A stretch of DNA of 34,445 bases from Azomonas agilis (GTDB lineage: Bacteria; Pseudomonadota; Gammaproteobacteria; Pseudomonadales; Pseudomonadaceae), in the NCBI RefSeq assembly GCF_007830255.1, contig NZ_VLKG01000018.1:1-34445 (forward strand), given 5' to 3'. Positions 8,840-15,332 of this stretch are shown one piece after another. Under the pieces are notes generated by a model. That model was not told the DNA's origin and searched no databases. It saw nothing but the letters and a program-made list of their open reading frames with translations. Each line of letters opens with the position of its first letter. The stretch's first letter is position 1. The position numbers and the translations under genes were made by a program.

Positions 8840-10636
8840 TTATTCGTCCCTAAACCGTTTGCCGCTGGCATCCTGAAACACTGGCTTGCCTTCGCTGTAC
8901 CCAACTAAGGTCAGGCCGCTCTGAGCTGAACTTGTCGCTTGCATAAGCGGCTTCATCCATTGATCAAACGGAACCTTATCCTTCGGATCAAGCAAAGACA
9001 TTTGGTCGCTATAAGTACCGAAAAGATCTGCTAGCAGCTTATTTCGCGCCTGCTCACGATCTTGGCTGGCTTTAAACCGATCTTCAGCTTTAATGCTCAG
9101 AGCATCCAGCGAGCGTTGAGCCGCAAACCGTTCAGCATCCGTTTTGCTCGGATCGGCAATGGTGTCACGCAGCTCTTGGAGCCTGCGTTGCTGACTGAGC
9201 TTGATGCCACCCTCATCAATCTCTTGCTGGGTACGCTGATTACTTAAGCGCGAGGACGCTTCAGTAACACCCAGCTCACGCTCCCTGAGTGTACGATCTG
9301 CTGCTGAGTCTTGGCGTATTCCAGATAACTGGTCACGTTTCAGCCCTCGATCTGCTGCCGAGTCTTGACGTTGACCTGCAAGCTCTTCACTTCTTAACCC
9401 CAGCCCTTGACGAGAGATATCACCCTGTTGGGCCAGCTCTGCCGCCCTAAGCTGATTAGTCTGTGCCTGAATGGCCAAACCAGCCTGAGCCCTTGCCGCG
9501 CGTGAGTTTAGCCCCGATGATGCTTGTATCTGCTGAGTACGAGCTTGCCGGGCGGGTTCAGCGCTATCGGGAACAATGGTTAACCCGTTAGGCTCACTAG
9601 CTGCTAAGTTACGGATCGTCTGGTTGCGGATACCAATAGCACGATCCCACTCATCCCGTGCCCGCGCAGAGTCACCCGGTTGCATCTGTGTGAATCTTTG
9701 GCCTGAGTTGAGTCCGCCCACTTTACCGATGCCATTATCAGGCATAGCAGCCGCACCACTAACCGCAGCGGCATCATTAGTAAATGCAGGCACCCCATCT
9801 TTACCCACTCGACCAACGATCTGACTGTTGCCTGAGCCAATGCCGGTATGCGTCCAACCATTGGGGGCAGCTCGCTGTGGAAAGTTCAGGCCACCCGTAG
9901 AGCTCGAAATAGGCGGAATAAATGAAGCATCACCGTCTGAATACGGAAACCTCAAACCGCTGCTATTCGTTTGTGCCGCTTGGCCTGCGGTCACACTTGG
10001 CGCTTGAGGCTCTAATACCAGCATAGGGGCATTTTCTTGCTGAGGCTGAACCGCTGGGCTAATAGTAGGCAAATCGGGCCGCACATTAGCCTGTGGTTTA
10101 GCACTACTTAACCCCATTAGTCCGCGAGCGTTCTTGGTGATCCAGTCGGGTGCAGCTGCACCGATGGCGGCACCTGCCAAGCCACCCAAAACTCCTCCCC
10201 TAGCGCCAAGCCTTCCACCCCATTGAGTCCCTATGGATGCCCCAAGACCAGCGCCCGCTACACGATTAGCGCTGTGCACGGATTCACTGGCCACATCACG
10301 CCACGTTGAATCCTCCTTGGTCGCCGTGTTGTAAATATCCCGAATTGCGTCCAATCCAGCCATTGCTGCCGCAGCGCCTACGCCATATTTTGCGGAAGAA
10401 AAAAGCTTGTTGCGCCGATCGACCGCTTTAGCTCTGGCTGCGTCCTCAGTGCGAGCACGATTGGCTGCATCCTCAGCGGCCTTGTACTGGGCTTCTTGGC
10501 TAGTGCTATGCGTCCTGATCCTCTCGGCATCTTCGGCAGCTCTAGCAGATTGTTGGGAATTCCATGCACCTGTCTCAGCACGGATGCGAGCACGTTGCTC
10601 ATCTCCAGTGGCTCTAGCAGACTGCTGAGAGTTCAA
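8840..10636 (-). CDS. Probable internal virion/ejection protein, main part (continues the gene at 11188)
   Basis: A 598-residue frame with no obvious enzyme motif. It opens with Arg/Glu/Ala-rich coiled repeats. A Gly/Ala-rich membrane-active segment follows at about residues 80-170, then a Pro/Gln linker, then a second coiled-coil region containing two QDSAADR repeats. This pattern, and its place just before the polyvalent gene (2-base gap), fits a podovirus ejection protein that enters the cell envelope with the DNA. The first available start is a TTG in the middle of a repeat with no ribosome-binding site. The frame is continuous with 10694-11188 apart from one TAA at 10694-10696. The native product was therefore probably one protein of about 780 residues from 11188 to 8840. 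Whether the downstream part is still made is unclear. Confidence 0.75.
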   Translation of the reverse strand: MNSQQSARATGDEQRARIRAETGAWNSQQSARAAEDAERIRTHSTSQEAQYKAAEDAANRARTEDAARAKAVDRRNKLFSSAKYGVGAAAAMAGLDAIRDIYNTATKEDSTWRDVASESVHSANRVAGAGLGASIGTQWGGRLGARGGVLGGLAGAAIGAAAPDWITKNARGLMGLSSAKPQANVRPDLPTISPAVQPQQENAPMLVLEPQAPSVTAGQAAQTNSSGLRFPYSDGDASFIPPISSSTGGLNFPQRAAPNGWTHTGIGSGNSQIVGRVGKDGVPAFTNDAAAVSGAAAMPDNGIGKVGGLNSGQRFTQMQPGDSARARDEWDRAIGIRNQTIRNLAASEPNGLTIVPDSAEPARQARTQQIQASSGLNSRAARAQAGLAIQAQTNQLRAAELAQQGDISRQGLGLRSEELAGQRQDSAADRGLKRDQLSGIRQDSAADRTLRERELGVTEASSRLSNQRTQQEIDEGGIKLSQQRRLQELRDTIADPSKTDAERFAAQRSLDALSIKAEDRFKASQDREQARNKLLADLFGTYSDQMSLLDPKDKVPFDQWMKPLMQATSSAQSGLTLVGYSEGKPVFQDASGKRFRDE

Positions 10637-10765
10637 TGTATCTACTTCGGCACGGATGCGGGTACGCCGCTCGTCTCCAATAGCTCTAGCAGATTATTGA
10701 GGGTTCAATGCGCTCAGCTCGGCACGGATACGAGCGCTCCGCTCATCACTCCAAACCCCGCCCCC
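10550..10765 (-). repeat. 72-bp tandem repeats coding an SARAxGDExRxRIRAE unit
   Basis: Three consecutive units of 24 codons share the pattern SARAxGDExRxRIRAE ending in NSQQ. Units lie at about 10694-10765 (first, more divergent), 10622-10693 and 10550-10621. The first unit ends in NPQ followed by TAA where the others read CAG or CAA, which places the stop exactly on a conserved glutamine codon. Confidence 0.75.
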
Positions 10766-11188
10766 ACCGCTAAAAGACTGCCGATGCAGCCCTAATCTGG
10801 CTTCAGACTTAGGCTTTCCAACAGATCCTCCATCCGCAAAAAACATCTGAGGCTTCAGCCCAAAACCATTGGGCCTCTGCACCTCATCCGGCGATACCGG
10901 CGTATGTGTGGCGGCCTTCATCTGATCCAGCACTTGCAGACCAAGCCCGTGAACTTGCTCAGGTGGAAGATGGTACTCACCGTTGCTGAGATTAACGGGT
11001 ACTGGCTTTCCTAACCCGCTCAACCCTTTAGCCCCAATGGCCTGAGTAGAGTCCGCAGGCATAATGTAGCTGCCTTCAGGAACTTCAGCCTGAATGGAGT
11101 CCGAGGTTCCTGTGCCGGGGCCGCGAACCATACCACCCTGCATCAGTTTTTGAGGTTGTTGTTTCTTGAAGCCGCTTAAGCCGCGCAT
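10694..11188 (-). CDS. N-terminal part of the internal virion protein, ended by an in-frame TAA
   Basis: A 164-residue frame rich in Gly and short hydrophobic motifs. It contains GGMVRGPGTGTSDSI and a following EGSYIMPAD, a pattern I associate with podovirus virion proteins of this kind, repeated in looser form as NGEYHLPPEQV. The last 20 residues are the first unit of the 72-bp repeat array. The TAA at 10694-10696 replaces a conserved Gln codon, and the same frame stays open for another 618 codons, so this is best read as the 5' part of the gene at 8840-10636. The ATG at 11186-11188 has only a weak upstream purine tract. The cause may be a nonsense mutation, readthrough or a sequence error. 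Confidence 0.65.
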   Translation of the reverse strand: MRGLSGFKKQQPQKLMQGGMVRGPGTGTSDSIQAEVPEGSYIMPADSTQAIGAKGLSGLGKPVPVNLSNGEYHLPPEQVHGLGLQVLDQMKAATHTPVSPDEVQRPNGFGLKPQMFFADGGSVGKPKSEARLGLHRQSFSGGGGVWSDERSARIRAELSALNPQ

Positions 11189-11249
11189 GACAAGCCCGCC
11201 GATTTTGAGTCAGTGGGCATTGTTTTGGGGATGAGGGTTAGGGGCAAAC

Positions 11250-11289
11250 CCTACAGGGGTTAAGAAAAGCCCCGCACTGGGCGAGGCCT
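11250..11289 (-). terminator. Terminator after hicB
   Basis: An imperfect hairpin AAGCCCCGC-N5-GCGAGGCCT (about 11267-11289) is followed on the minus strand by TTCTTAA. Next comes a second small hairpin at about 11247-11262 (AACCC/GGGTT) with a short T tract. It is one copy of a terminator type repeated at 11953 and 25702. Confidence 0.55.
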
Positions 11290-11310
11290 AAAGTGAACAG
11301 GCGCTACCGC

Positions 11311-11634
11311 TTAAACATGGGCCTCGCGGTCTAACACCTCGACCACCCACTGATTCAAACTTTTACCAGAGGCTGCCGCAGCCACCACCATATCGGCATG
11401 CAGCTCAGGTGGAACCCGCACGTTGAACTTTCCAGAGAACGCCTTAACGGGCTCTACGCCATCTTCAGAGCACATTTCTAGGAACACTTTCAGCGATGTG
11501 GCTCCCTCCCGCTTCAAGCCCTCAATATCGGCGGCATAGAAATCGGCACCACCATTGAGGCCAACAAATTCACCCCGAAACAGCTCAATCTCTGGGTCAA
11601 ACTGGATTACTGCTTTGTAGCCATTAATCACCAT
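11311..11634 (-). CDS. hicB: HicB-family antitoxin
   Basis: Antitoxin of a HicAB module. The N-terminal half is a partial RNase-H-like fold with the family pattern DPEIELFRGEFVGLNGGADF and LKVFLEMC. The C-terminal 40 residues (FSGKFNVRVPPELHADMVVA, then KSLNQWVVEVLDRE) form a ribbon-helix-helix DNA-binding domain. It should neutralise HicA and repress the operon through the palindrome upstream of hicA. I chose the ATG at 11632-11634 (MVINGYKAVIQF), which matches where family members begin. An in-frame ATG at 11671-11673 would add 13 residues overlapping the end of hicA. It lies 8 bases after hicA. Confidence 0.9.
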   Translation of the reverse strand: MVINGYKAVIQFDPEIELFRGEFVGLNGGADFYAADIEGLKREGATSLKVFLEMCSEDGVEPVKAFSGKFNVRVPPELHADMVVAAAASGKSLNQWVVEVLDREAHV

Positions 11635-11642
11635 CGTGTTTT

Positions 11643-11897
11643 TCACGGCTTTACCCCATGTGCGCTCAACCATTCACGAATAGCCGCTACAGCACCTTTA
11701 TCCGTACAGGGCGATGGATGCGGCCTATGAAACACCTGACGATCATTAAATAATCGAACCCCGATCCGCGAACCTTCACGCTCACTGATTTCAGCGCCCA
11801 GCTCAACAAACAGCGCCTCGATGTCCCGCCATTGGATATTTCCACTGACAGGACGAGCAAAGATCAGCTCAAGGGTTTTCTGGTGTTTTTTCTTCAT
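11643..11897 (-). CDS. hicA: HicA-family mRNA interferase toxin
   Basis: An 84-residue toxin with the dsRBD-like HicA fold: KTLELIFARPVSGNIQWRDI, then ALFVELGAEI, then RHPH-type VFHRPHPSP with the conserved His, and a C-terminal VAAIREWLSAHGVKP. HicA cleaves mRNA to stop growth when HicB is lost. The toxin precedes the antitoxin, as is usual for this family. The ATG at 11895-11897 gives the normal length. A longer TTG-started frame (to 11954) would run through the operator and is rejected. The module sits between the antirepressor terminator and the internal virion genes. Confidence 0.88.
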   Translation of the reverse strand: MKKKHQKTLELIFARPVSGNIQWRDIEALFVELGAEISEREGSRIGVRLFNDRQVFHRPHPSPCTDKGAVAAIREWLSAHGVKP

Positions 11898-11918
11898 TCT
11901 CGAATAGTACCAGATAAC

Positions 11919-11939
11919 AGTATCACTTCTAAAGATACT
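11919..11939. promoter_or_regulatory. Palindromic operator upstream of hicAB
   Basis: AGTATC-N9-GATACT is a perfect 6-bp inverted repeat that starts 22 bases before the hicA start codon. It is well placed for HicB ribbon-helix-helix binding and autorepression. Confidence 0.6.
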
Positions 11940-11952
11940 CATTGCAGTGGGC

Positions 11953-11998
11953 AAGAAAAGCCCCGCACTAGGCGGGGCTTAGATACGGGAAAATCCCG
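11953..11998 (-). terminator. Double-hairpin terminator after antirepressor A
   Basis: In transcript order, CGGGAAAATCCCG (11986-11998) is followed by a perfect 9-bp stem, AAGCCCCGC/GCGGGGCTT (11958-11980), and then TTCTT. The same two-hairpin unit occurs after the paralogous antirepressor at 25725-25765, so the terminator appears to have been duplicated with the gene. Confidence 0.75.
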
Positions 11999-12037
11999 GA
12001 TGTAAATGGGACTTCGGACTACTGCTTCAGCGAAAAC

Positions 12038-13003
12038 CTAACCCCGAATGCCCTGAGCACGGCGCGGTATCCAAATCGGCTGGCTAGGATCGCCCGCAGC
12101 AGCCAGATTCCGGCGACCATCAAAAGCTCCGCGATTACGAGCCGCCTGCTCCATCTGTGGCCCAAAGCGTTCATGTAAATGAGCAACTACTTCGCGGCAT
12201 TCACTCAGGCAGGTCGGTACGTTGATCAGCTTAACCGGACGCAGTACATCAAAGATGGGCTTGACCTCTTCACCCACATGGATCAGCTCCAGCGTGTCGA
12301 TGCAGAACACATAGAGCATCGCCAGATCCAACTCATTCAAGGTTGGGTTGATGGTGGGTTCTTTACCCAAAAACTCCCCTTCTAACTCCAACCGCGCCAC
12401 CAGACTCACAGCATCCGTAAACTGGTTAGGATCAATCTTTTTATAGGTGCAGCCAAAGGTATTCTTGAGGGCTGACCAGCACTTGACCGCAGCCTTGGCG
12501 CGTTTGTCTTGGGGTAGTAAATCAACGCGGGCCTTGACCAAGCCTTTGATGGCTTCCTGTTGCTCGGTGGTGAGGCCGTTGGGGAGGGCTTTGGGCTTTT
12601 TGGGTTTGCGTGGGTTGATAGCCTCACCCTGCTGGAAATAAGCAGCCAAAGCTGAGTAGCACTCGCGCTTATACTGAATCAAGATTGGGCGGATTTCTTC
12701 GCGGCAACGCTTGATGTCGATACCGAATAGCCAGCCGTTCAAGTATTCCAGTGGAAGGCAGGTGACTTCGCGGGACTGGTCATCGCCTAGCATCTGAACG
12801 GTCATCATAACCGTACAGGTCGATAAGACTTCATCGCGCTTTATTCTCTGCCGTTGAGCATCCCAGTCCAAGCCAATATTTTCACAAATCGGCTTCATCG
12901 CCACCAAATGCTCACCGTTCTGACCCGTGATAACAATTAGCGGGCTACCATGAAAATCTACGGTAGCTGGGGCGATTTGTATGGCTGTGTTATGATTTTT
13001 CAT
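12038..13003 (-). CDS. ant: P22-type antirepressor (copy A)
   Basis: The N-terminal 120 residues match the P22 antirepressor N-terminal domain: HLVAMKPICENIGLDW, RIKRDEVLST, CLPLEYLNGWLFGID and EIRPILIQYKRECYSAL. A Lys/Pro-rich linker follows (NPRKPKKPKALPNGLTTEQQ), then a C-terminal helical region. Antirepressors bind and inactivate phage repressors, promoting induction. The ATG at 13001-13003 has AGGA nine bases upstream. Another at 13007-13009 is only 3 bases from it, and a longer frame to 13093 runs through a terminator hairpin. The gene follows an Arc-like gene in the same direction and has Mnt-like genes divergent to both, as in P22 immI. About 240 bp around 12370-12610 are nearly identical to the second antirepressor at 26390-26650. 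Confidence 0.88.
   Translation of the reverse strand: MKNHNTAIQIAPATVDFHGSPLIVITGQNGEHLVAMKPICENIGLDWDAQRQRIKRDEVLSTCTVMMTVQMLGDDQSREVTCLPLEYLNGWLFGIDIKRCREEIRPILIQYKRECYSALAAYFQQGEAINPRKPKKPKALPNGLTTEQQEAIKGLVKARVDLLPQDKRAKAAVKCWSALKNTFGCTYKKIDPNQFTDAVSLVARLELEGEFLGKEPTINPTLNELDLAMLYVFCIDTLELIHVGEEVKPIFDVLRPVKLINVPTCLSECREVVAHLHERFGPQMEQAARNRGAFDGRRNLAAAGDPSQPIWIPRRAQGIRG
12988..12996 (+). promoter_or_regulatory. Extended -10 promoter for the antisense RNA
   Basis: TGT-TATGAT on the plus strand is an extended -10 element (TGn followed by a near-consensus hexamer). There is no good -35. It lies inside the 5' end of the antirepressor gene and points against it, with initiation predicted near 13003. 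Confidence 0.5.
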
Positions 13004-13075
13004 AGACATTGTTCCTTTGTGGGGTTCGATGTTGCTTTCTAAAGCCCCAGCGTCTAGTCCACGCTGGGGTTTTTT
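13003..13075 (+). ncRNA. Predicted sar-like antisense RNA covering the antirepressor start
   Basis: A plus-strand transcript from the extended -10 at 12988 would end at the strong terminator at 13045-13075, about 73 nt long. It would be fully complementary to the antirepressor start codon and AAAGGA ribosome-binding site (about 13003-13020), and would end at the stop codon of the Arc-like gene. P22 sar RNA has this geometry: 68-69 nt, transcribed from within ant, terminating between arc and ant, blocking ant translation. The elements are visible in the sequence. The transcript is inferred. Confidence 0.6.
13045..13075 (+). terminator. Strong plus-strand terminator between the arc-like and ant-like genes
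   Basis: CCCCAGCGT (13045-13053), a 7-base loop and ACGCTGGGG (13061-13069) form a perfect 9-bp GC-rich stem followed by six T. In the minus direction the stem is followed only by CTTTAG, so it should terminate plus-strand transcription far better than the arc-ant message. Confidence 0.8.
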
Positions 13076-13227
13076 CATTTCTGGCTTGTACACACGGCCA
13101 TTCTCTTTGTCTGAGCTAGTATCTCTACTAGCTGAGCATTCATAGACCGGTTCTGTTCCTTAGCTTGTTCCTTTAGCCAAGCCATAAGCTCAGTTGGGAT
13201 TCTGACCTGAGTCCTTGCTAATTTCAT
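13075..13227 (-). CDS. Arc-like ribbon-helix-helix repressor (50 residues)
   Basis: Too short for routine calling. It encodes 50 residues beginning MKLARTQVRIPTELMAWLKE and continuing QAKEQNRSMNAQLVEILAQT. The beta strand (RTQVRIP), the two helices and the NRSMNAQLVEIL motif match Arc and Mnt of phage P22; Arc is 53 residues. Arc dimers bind an operator in Pant and repress both arc and ant. Here the gene lies directly downstream of a near-consensus minus-strand promoter and upstream of the antirepressor. Its stop codon touches the terminator T tract. The ATG is at 13225-13227, and a GGGG tract lies about 8 bases upstream of it. Family assignment is by motif. Confidence 0.85.
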   Translation of the reverse strand: MKLARTQVRIPTELMAWLKEQAKEQNRSMNAQLVEILAQTKRMAVCTSQK

Positions 13228-13240
13228 AATAGCCCCTAAT

Positions 13241-13294
13241 TAGTGACACGCAGTCACTATACGAACCCTTTTTTTTAGTGTCAAGATAGTGACA
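13241..13294. promoter_or_regulatory. Operator cluster with repeated TAGTGACA half-sites
   Basis: A perfect inverted repeat TAGTGAC-ACGCA-GTCACTA (13241-13259) is joined by two more half-sites, TAGTGTCA (13276-13283) and TAGTGACA (13287-13294). The palindrome covers the -10 of the minus promoter, the second site covers its -35, and the third touches the Mnt-like start codon. It is well placed for control of both divergent units by the encoded ribbon-helix-helix proteins. Confidence 0.7.
13256..13284 (-). promoter_or_regulatory. Near-consensus sigma70 promoter for the arc-ant operon (Pant analogue)
   Basis: On the minus strand, TTGACA (13279-13284), a 17-base spacer and TATAGT (13256-13261) form a near-perfect promoter starting transcription about 20 bases upstream of the Arc-like ATG. 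Both hexamers overlap TAGTGACA-type half-sites, so the promoter should be strong but tightly repressed in the lysogen. Confidence 0.8.
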
Positions 13295-13500
13295 TGGAAG
13301 ACTTATATCGCTCTCAATTTCGTTTGCCATACTCACTGTATGAGCAACTAAAAGCTTCGGCTGAAACTCATCACCGCTCAATCAATGCGGAGCTGGTTGC
13401 TCGCCTAGAGGCTAGCTTTGGTAGCGACCAACAGATTGATTTAATCGCTGAGCGACTGGCAAAGCGGTTAGTGGAGCTGGACTACAAACACAAGGAATAG
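13294..13500 (+). CDS. Mnt/Arc-like ribbon-helix-helix repressor 1
   Basis: A 68-residue protein starting MEDLYRSQFRLPYSLYEQLK, with HHRSINAELVARLEASF, the classic Arc/Mnt pattern of a beta strand, helix A and an RSxNxELVxRLE helix B. The C-terminal 20 residues (IDLIAERLAKRLVELDYK) form a helix likely used for oligomerisation, as in Mnt. It is divergent from the Arc-like gene and shares its operator region, as mnt does in P22. There is no clear ribbon-upstream Shine-Dalgarno sequence, so translation may be weak or leaderless. It is followed after 3 bases by a paralogue. It probably maintains repression of the antirepressor operon. Confidence 0.85.
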   Translation: MEDLYRSQFRLPYSLYEQLKASAETHHRSINAELVARLEASFGSDQQIDLIAERLAKRLVELDYKHKE

Positions 13501-13503
13501 TGA

Positions 13504-13767
13504 ATGCGAAACATCAATCCATTTGGTCTACGCATGCAGCCTGAGCTAAGGCATAAAGTAGAAGAAGCTGCAAAACAGAATCGACGCTCCTTGAATGCCG
13601 AGCTGATTGCTCGTATTGAAGCTAGCTTCAATGAGCGTGGTGATTCCGTAAATACAGATACGGTTAATGCCTCAGATTTAGCTCAAGAGTTGGCTGCTAT
13701 GAAGTCTGAAATTCATGAGCTAAGGAAGGCTGTTCAAGACAGAAATAAGAATGATCTTGTTGCGTAA
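13504..13767 (+). CDS. Mnt-like ribbon-helix-helix repressor 2
   Basis: An 87-residue paralogue of the preceding gene: INPFGLRMQPELRHKVEEAA is followed by RRSLNAELIARIEASF, closest in style to P22 Mnt (HFNFRMPMEVREKLK with RSMNSELL). A C-terminal coiled coil (LAQELAAMKSEIHELRKAVQ) should drive tetramer formation, again as in Mnt. AAGGAA lies 6 bases before the ATG, giving good translation. Its TAA overlaps the ATG of a decayed third copy. Having two intact RHH repressors on this side, plus the Arc-like one, gives three related DNA-binding proteins at one operator region. Confidence 0.87.
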   Translation: MRNINPFGLRMQPELRHKVEEAAKQNRRSLNAELIARIEASFNERGDSVNTDTVNASDLAQELAAMKSEIHELRKAVQDRNKNDLVA

Positions 13768-13860
13768 TGGAAGACCTGTATCGTACTCAGTTTTGTTTAC
13801 TGTGCCTCCTGAAAACCTCGGCTGAGCTAATGTGAAGCTGGACTGGAGAAGCACATTGAA
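13767..13860 (+). pseudogene. Decayed third copy of the Mnt-like repressor gene
   Basis: The frame MEDLYRTQFCLLCLLKTSAE parallels MEDLYRSQFRLPYSLYEQLK plus ASAE of the first repressor, with a deletion and then a stop at about 13833. Downstream bases (AATGTGAAGCTGGACTGG) still echo the NAELVARLE coding sequence. It starts in a TAATG overlap with the preceding gene. It marks the boundary with the AT-rich cassette that follows. Confidence 0.7.
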
Positions 13861-13903
13861 GGCGTTACTCTTTTTGAGTAGTTGATCTTATTTGCACCTC
13901 GGA

Positions 13904-13921
13904 AACTAATGCGAATTAGTT
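13904..13921. promoter_or_regulatory. Inverted repeat upstream of the AT-rich three-gene operon
   Basis: AACTAAT-GCGA-ATTAGTT is a perfect 7-bp inverted repeat 36 bases before the first start codon of the cassette. It is a likely operator or promoter-proximal element. AAGGA follows near 13945 as a ribosome-binding site. No confident -35/-10 pair was found. Confidence 0.45.
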
Positions 13922-13957
13922 GGTAAATTAGCAGTTTTAGTATTAAGGATTATTTGA

Positions 13958-14626
13958 ATGAACTTGATTATTGTTGTAAATGGAAAATTTGAGTCAATAA
14001 AATTCAGCGAATCTAATTTAAAAATGTTATCTGAAGAATTTATTTCTAAATATCTTATTTTTCCTATGGAAGCCACTGAGCAAAGAATAGAATTTTCCGA
14101 TAGAAACTCGCAGCCAACAGTTCAGATTGAAAAGCTGATTGAATTTTCTAGCGCAAATAAAAAGTCAGTTTTTAGAGTTCGACCCGATGCTATAACTTAT
14201 CAAACCAGTATAGATAATATAGATAACTGTAATGAGATAATAACTAAATTTAGTTCAATGCTGAGCGATCTAAAAGATACTATAAAATTTAAGGCTGCAG
14301 AAAGACTTGGAGTTGTTATATCCAAAGATATTAGTGACTTCCCCTCAGAAGAGGATGCAAAAAAAATTTTTGAAATAAATGACCAGTCTATTATTGAATA
14401 CAAAAACAGAGTAGCCCATAGAATTACTATGGAAGGCTTTAGTGAGGAGTTTAATTTCGCTATAGCAAATGACTATATCTCGACGAGAGCAGGGATTAAA
14501 AATTGTGTAGTTAATATCTCGTATGATGTAAATACGCTAGCAAGCAATAAAAAAGAAAGATTTGATCTTGATCAAATAAGCTTCTTTGTTAACAGCGTAA
14601 TTATTTACATCAGATCTAAAATCTGA
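13958..14626 (+). CDS. Unknown protein A of an AT-rich three-gene cassette
   Basis: A 222-residue soluble protein with no signal peptide or membrane segment. I do not recognise it with confidence. The stretch from SVFRVRPDAITYQTS through SSMLSDLKDTIKFKAAERLG, ending in ISYDVNT, weakly recalls the sporadic TIGR04255 family (strand, d-x-I-x-Y, helix, then an RxGv strand), but I would not assign it on that. It has a good AAGGA ribosome-binding site and is much more AT-rich than the phage genes around it, pointing to separate acquisition. It is the first gene of a tight operon read against the late genes, directly downstream of the Mnt-like repressors, so it can be expressed in the lysogen. Its position equals that of sieA in P22. 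Confidence 0.8.
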   Translation: MNLIIVVNGKFESIKFSESNLKMLSEEFISKYLIFPMEATEQRIEFSDRNSQPTVQIEKLIEFSSANKKSVFRVRPDAITYQTSIDNIDNCNEIITKFSSMLSDLKDTIKFKAAERLGVVISKDISDFPSEEDAKKIFEINDQSIIEYKNRVAHRITMEGFSEEFNFAIANDYISTRAGIKNCVVNISYDVNTLASNKKERFDLDQISFFVNSVIIYIRSKI

Positions 14627-14636
14627 GACTTATGTT

Positions 14637-15332
14637 ATGAACTATAACAATGCGATAAAAGATTCTTTGCAAACATATACAAGTACTGAAGAACTTAGTG
14701 CGCTTAAAGAAAAAATAGAAACTCATTCATCGACTCCACTACTAGTAGACTCACCTTTAGTTGATGATGAGGTTTTTATAGATACTACGAGCTCACTCGT
14801 TGATTTTGATTTTGATTTTGATGGGTCAGCGTTAACCAGTGTACACAGCAAAGAAAATGCTATTAAAAGCATCTTCGAAAAGCACAAGTCTGATTTTGAA
14901 AATCAGTTTAATGAGTTCAGGTTTAGATTCGAAAAGCATATTTCATTTGAAGAGATACCGATTGACTTTGAATCAAATATAGAAAGAGAGTTAATTACTT
15001 TACTTAATCTAAACAAAATATTTACCGTAAACTACATATCTCAATGGGTTATTGATTCATACGATAAAGATAAGTCATTGATAAATATACTAAAATTACT
15101 AGGAAACCTAGATTACGATCTTCTTGGCTCCGAAATTACTCTTGTATTCGCTGCTGTATTATCAAATAAGAATACAGAGATAAAAGAGTATGCACTTAGA
15201 GTTCAAGAAAAGTGGATGGATTATCACTATCACAAAATTTTATCACAGTCAGAATTAAAACCAAAATGGATAGATGACTATAGAAAAGAATTACTATCTA
15301 TATATAAAGAAATAAATGGTATAGTTAAATGA
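14637..15332 (+). CDS. Unknown protein B of the three-gene cassette
   Basis: A 231-residue acidic protein. An Asp/Phe-rich stretch (SLVDFDFDFDGSALTS) at about residues 53-68 is followed by an all-helical body containing FEKHKSDFENQFNEF and LITLLNLNKIFTVNYISQW. The C-terminal half (LGSEITLVFAAVLSN, then EIKEYALRVQEKWMD) looks like a helical repeat that may bind a partner. There is no catalytic motif and no membrane segment. It begins 10 bases after gene A and overlaps gene C by 4 bases, so the three products are probably made in fixed proportion. Function is unknown. Its AT-rich codon use matches A and C. Confidence 0.8.
   Translation: MNYNNAIKDSLQTYTSTEELSALKEKIETHSSTPLLVDSPLVDDEVFIDTTSSLVDFDFDFDGSALTSVHSKENAIKSIFEKHKSDFENQFNEFRFRFEKHISFEEIPIDFESNIERELITLLNLNKIFTVNYISQWVIDSYDKDKSLINILKLLGNLDYDLLGSEITLVFAAVLSNKNTEIKEYALRVQEKWMDYHYHKILSQSELKPKWIDDYRKELLSIYKEINGIVK

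Noticed and set aside
13004-13093. N-terminal extension of antirepressor A
   Set aside because: It would translate through the 9-bp terminator stem and overlap the end of the Arc-like gene; homology to antirepressors begins only after 13003.
13190-13381. A 63-codon minus-strand frame
   Set aside because: It overlaps the Arc-like gene start, the operator cluster and the first Mnt-like gene; it is a shadow of these.
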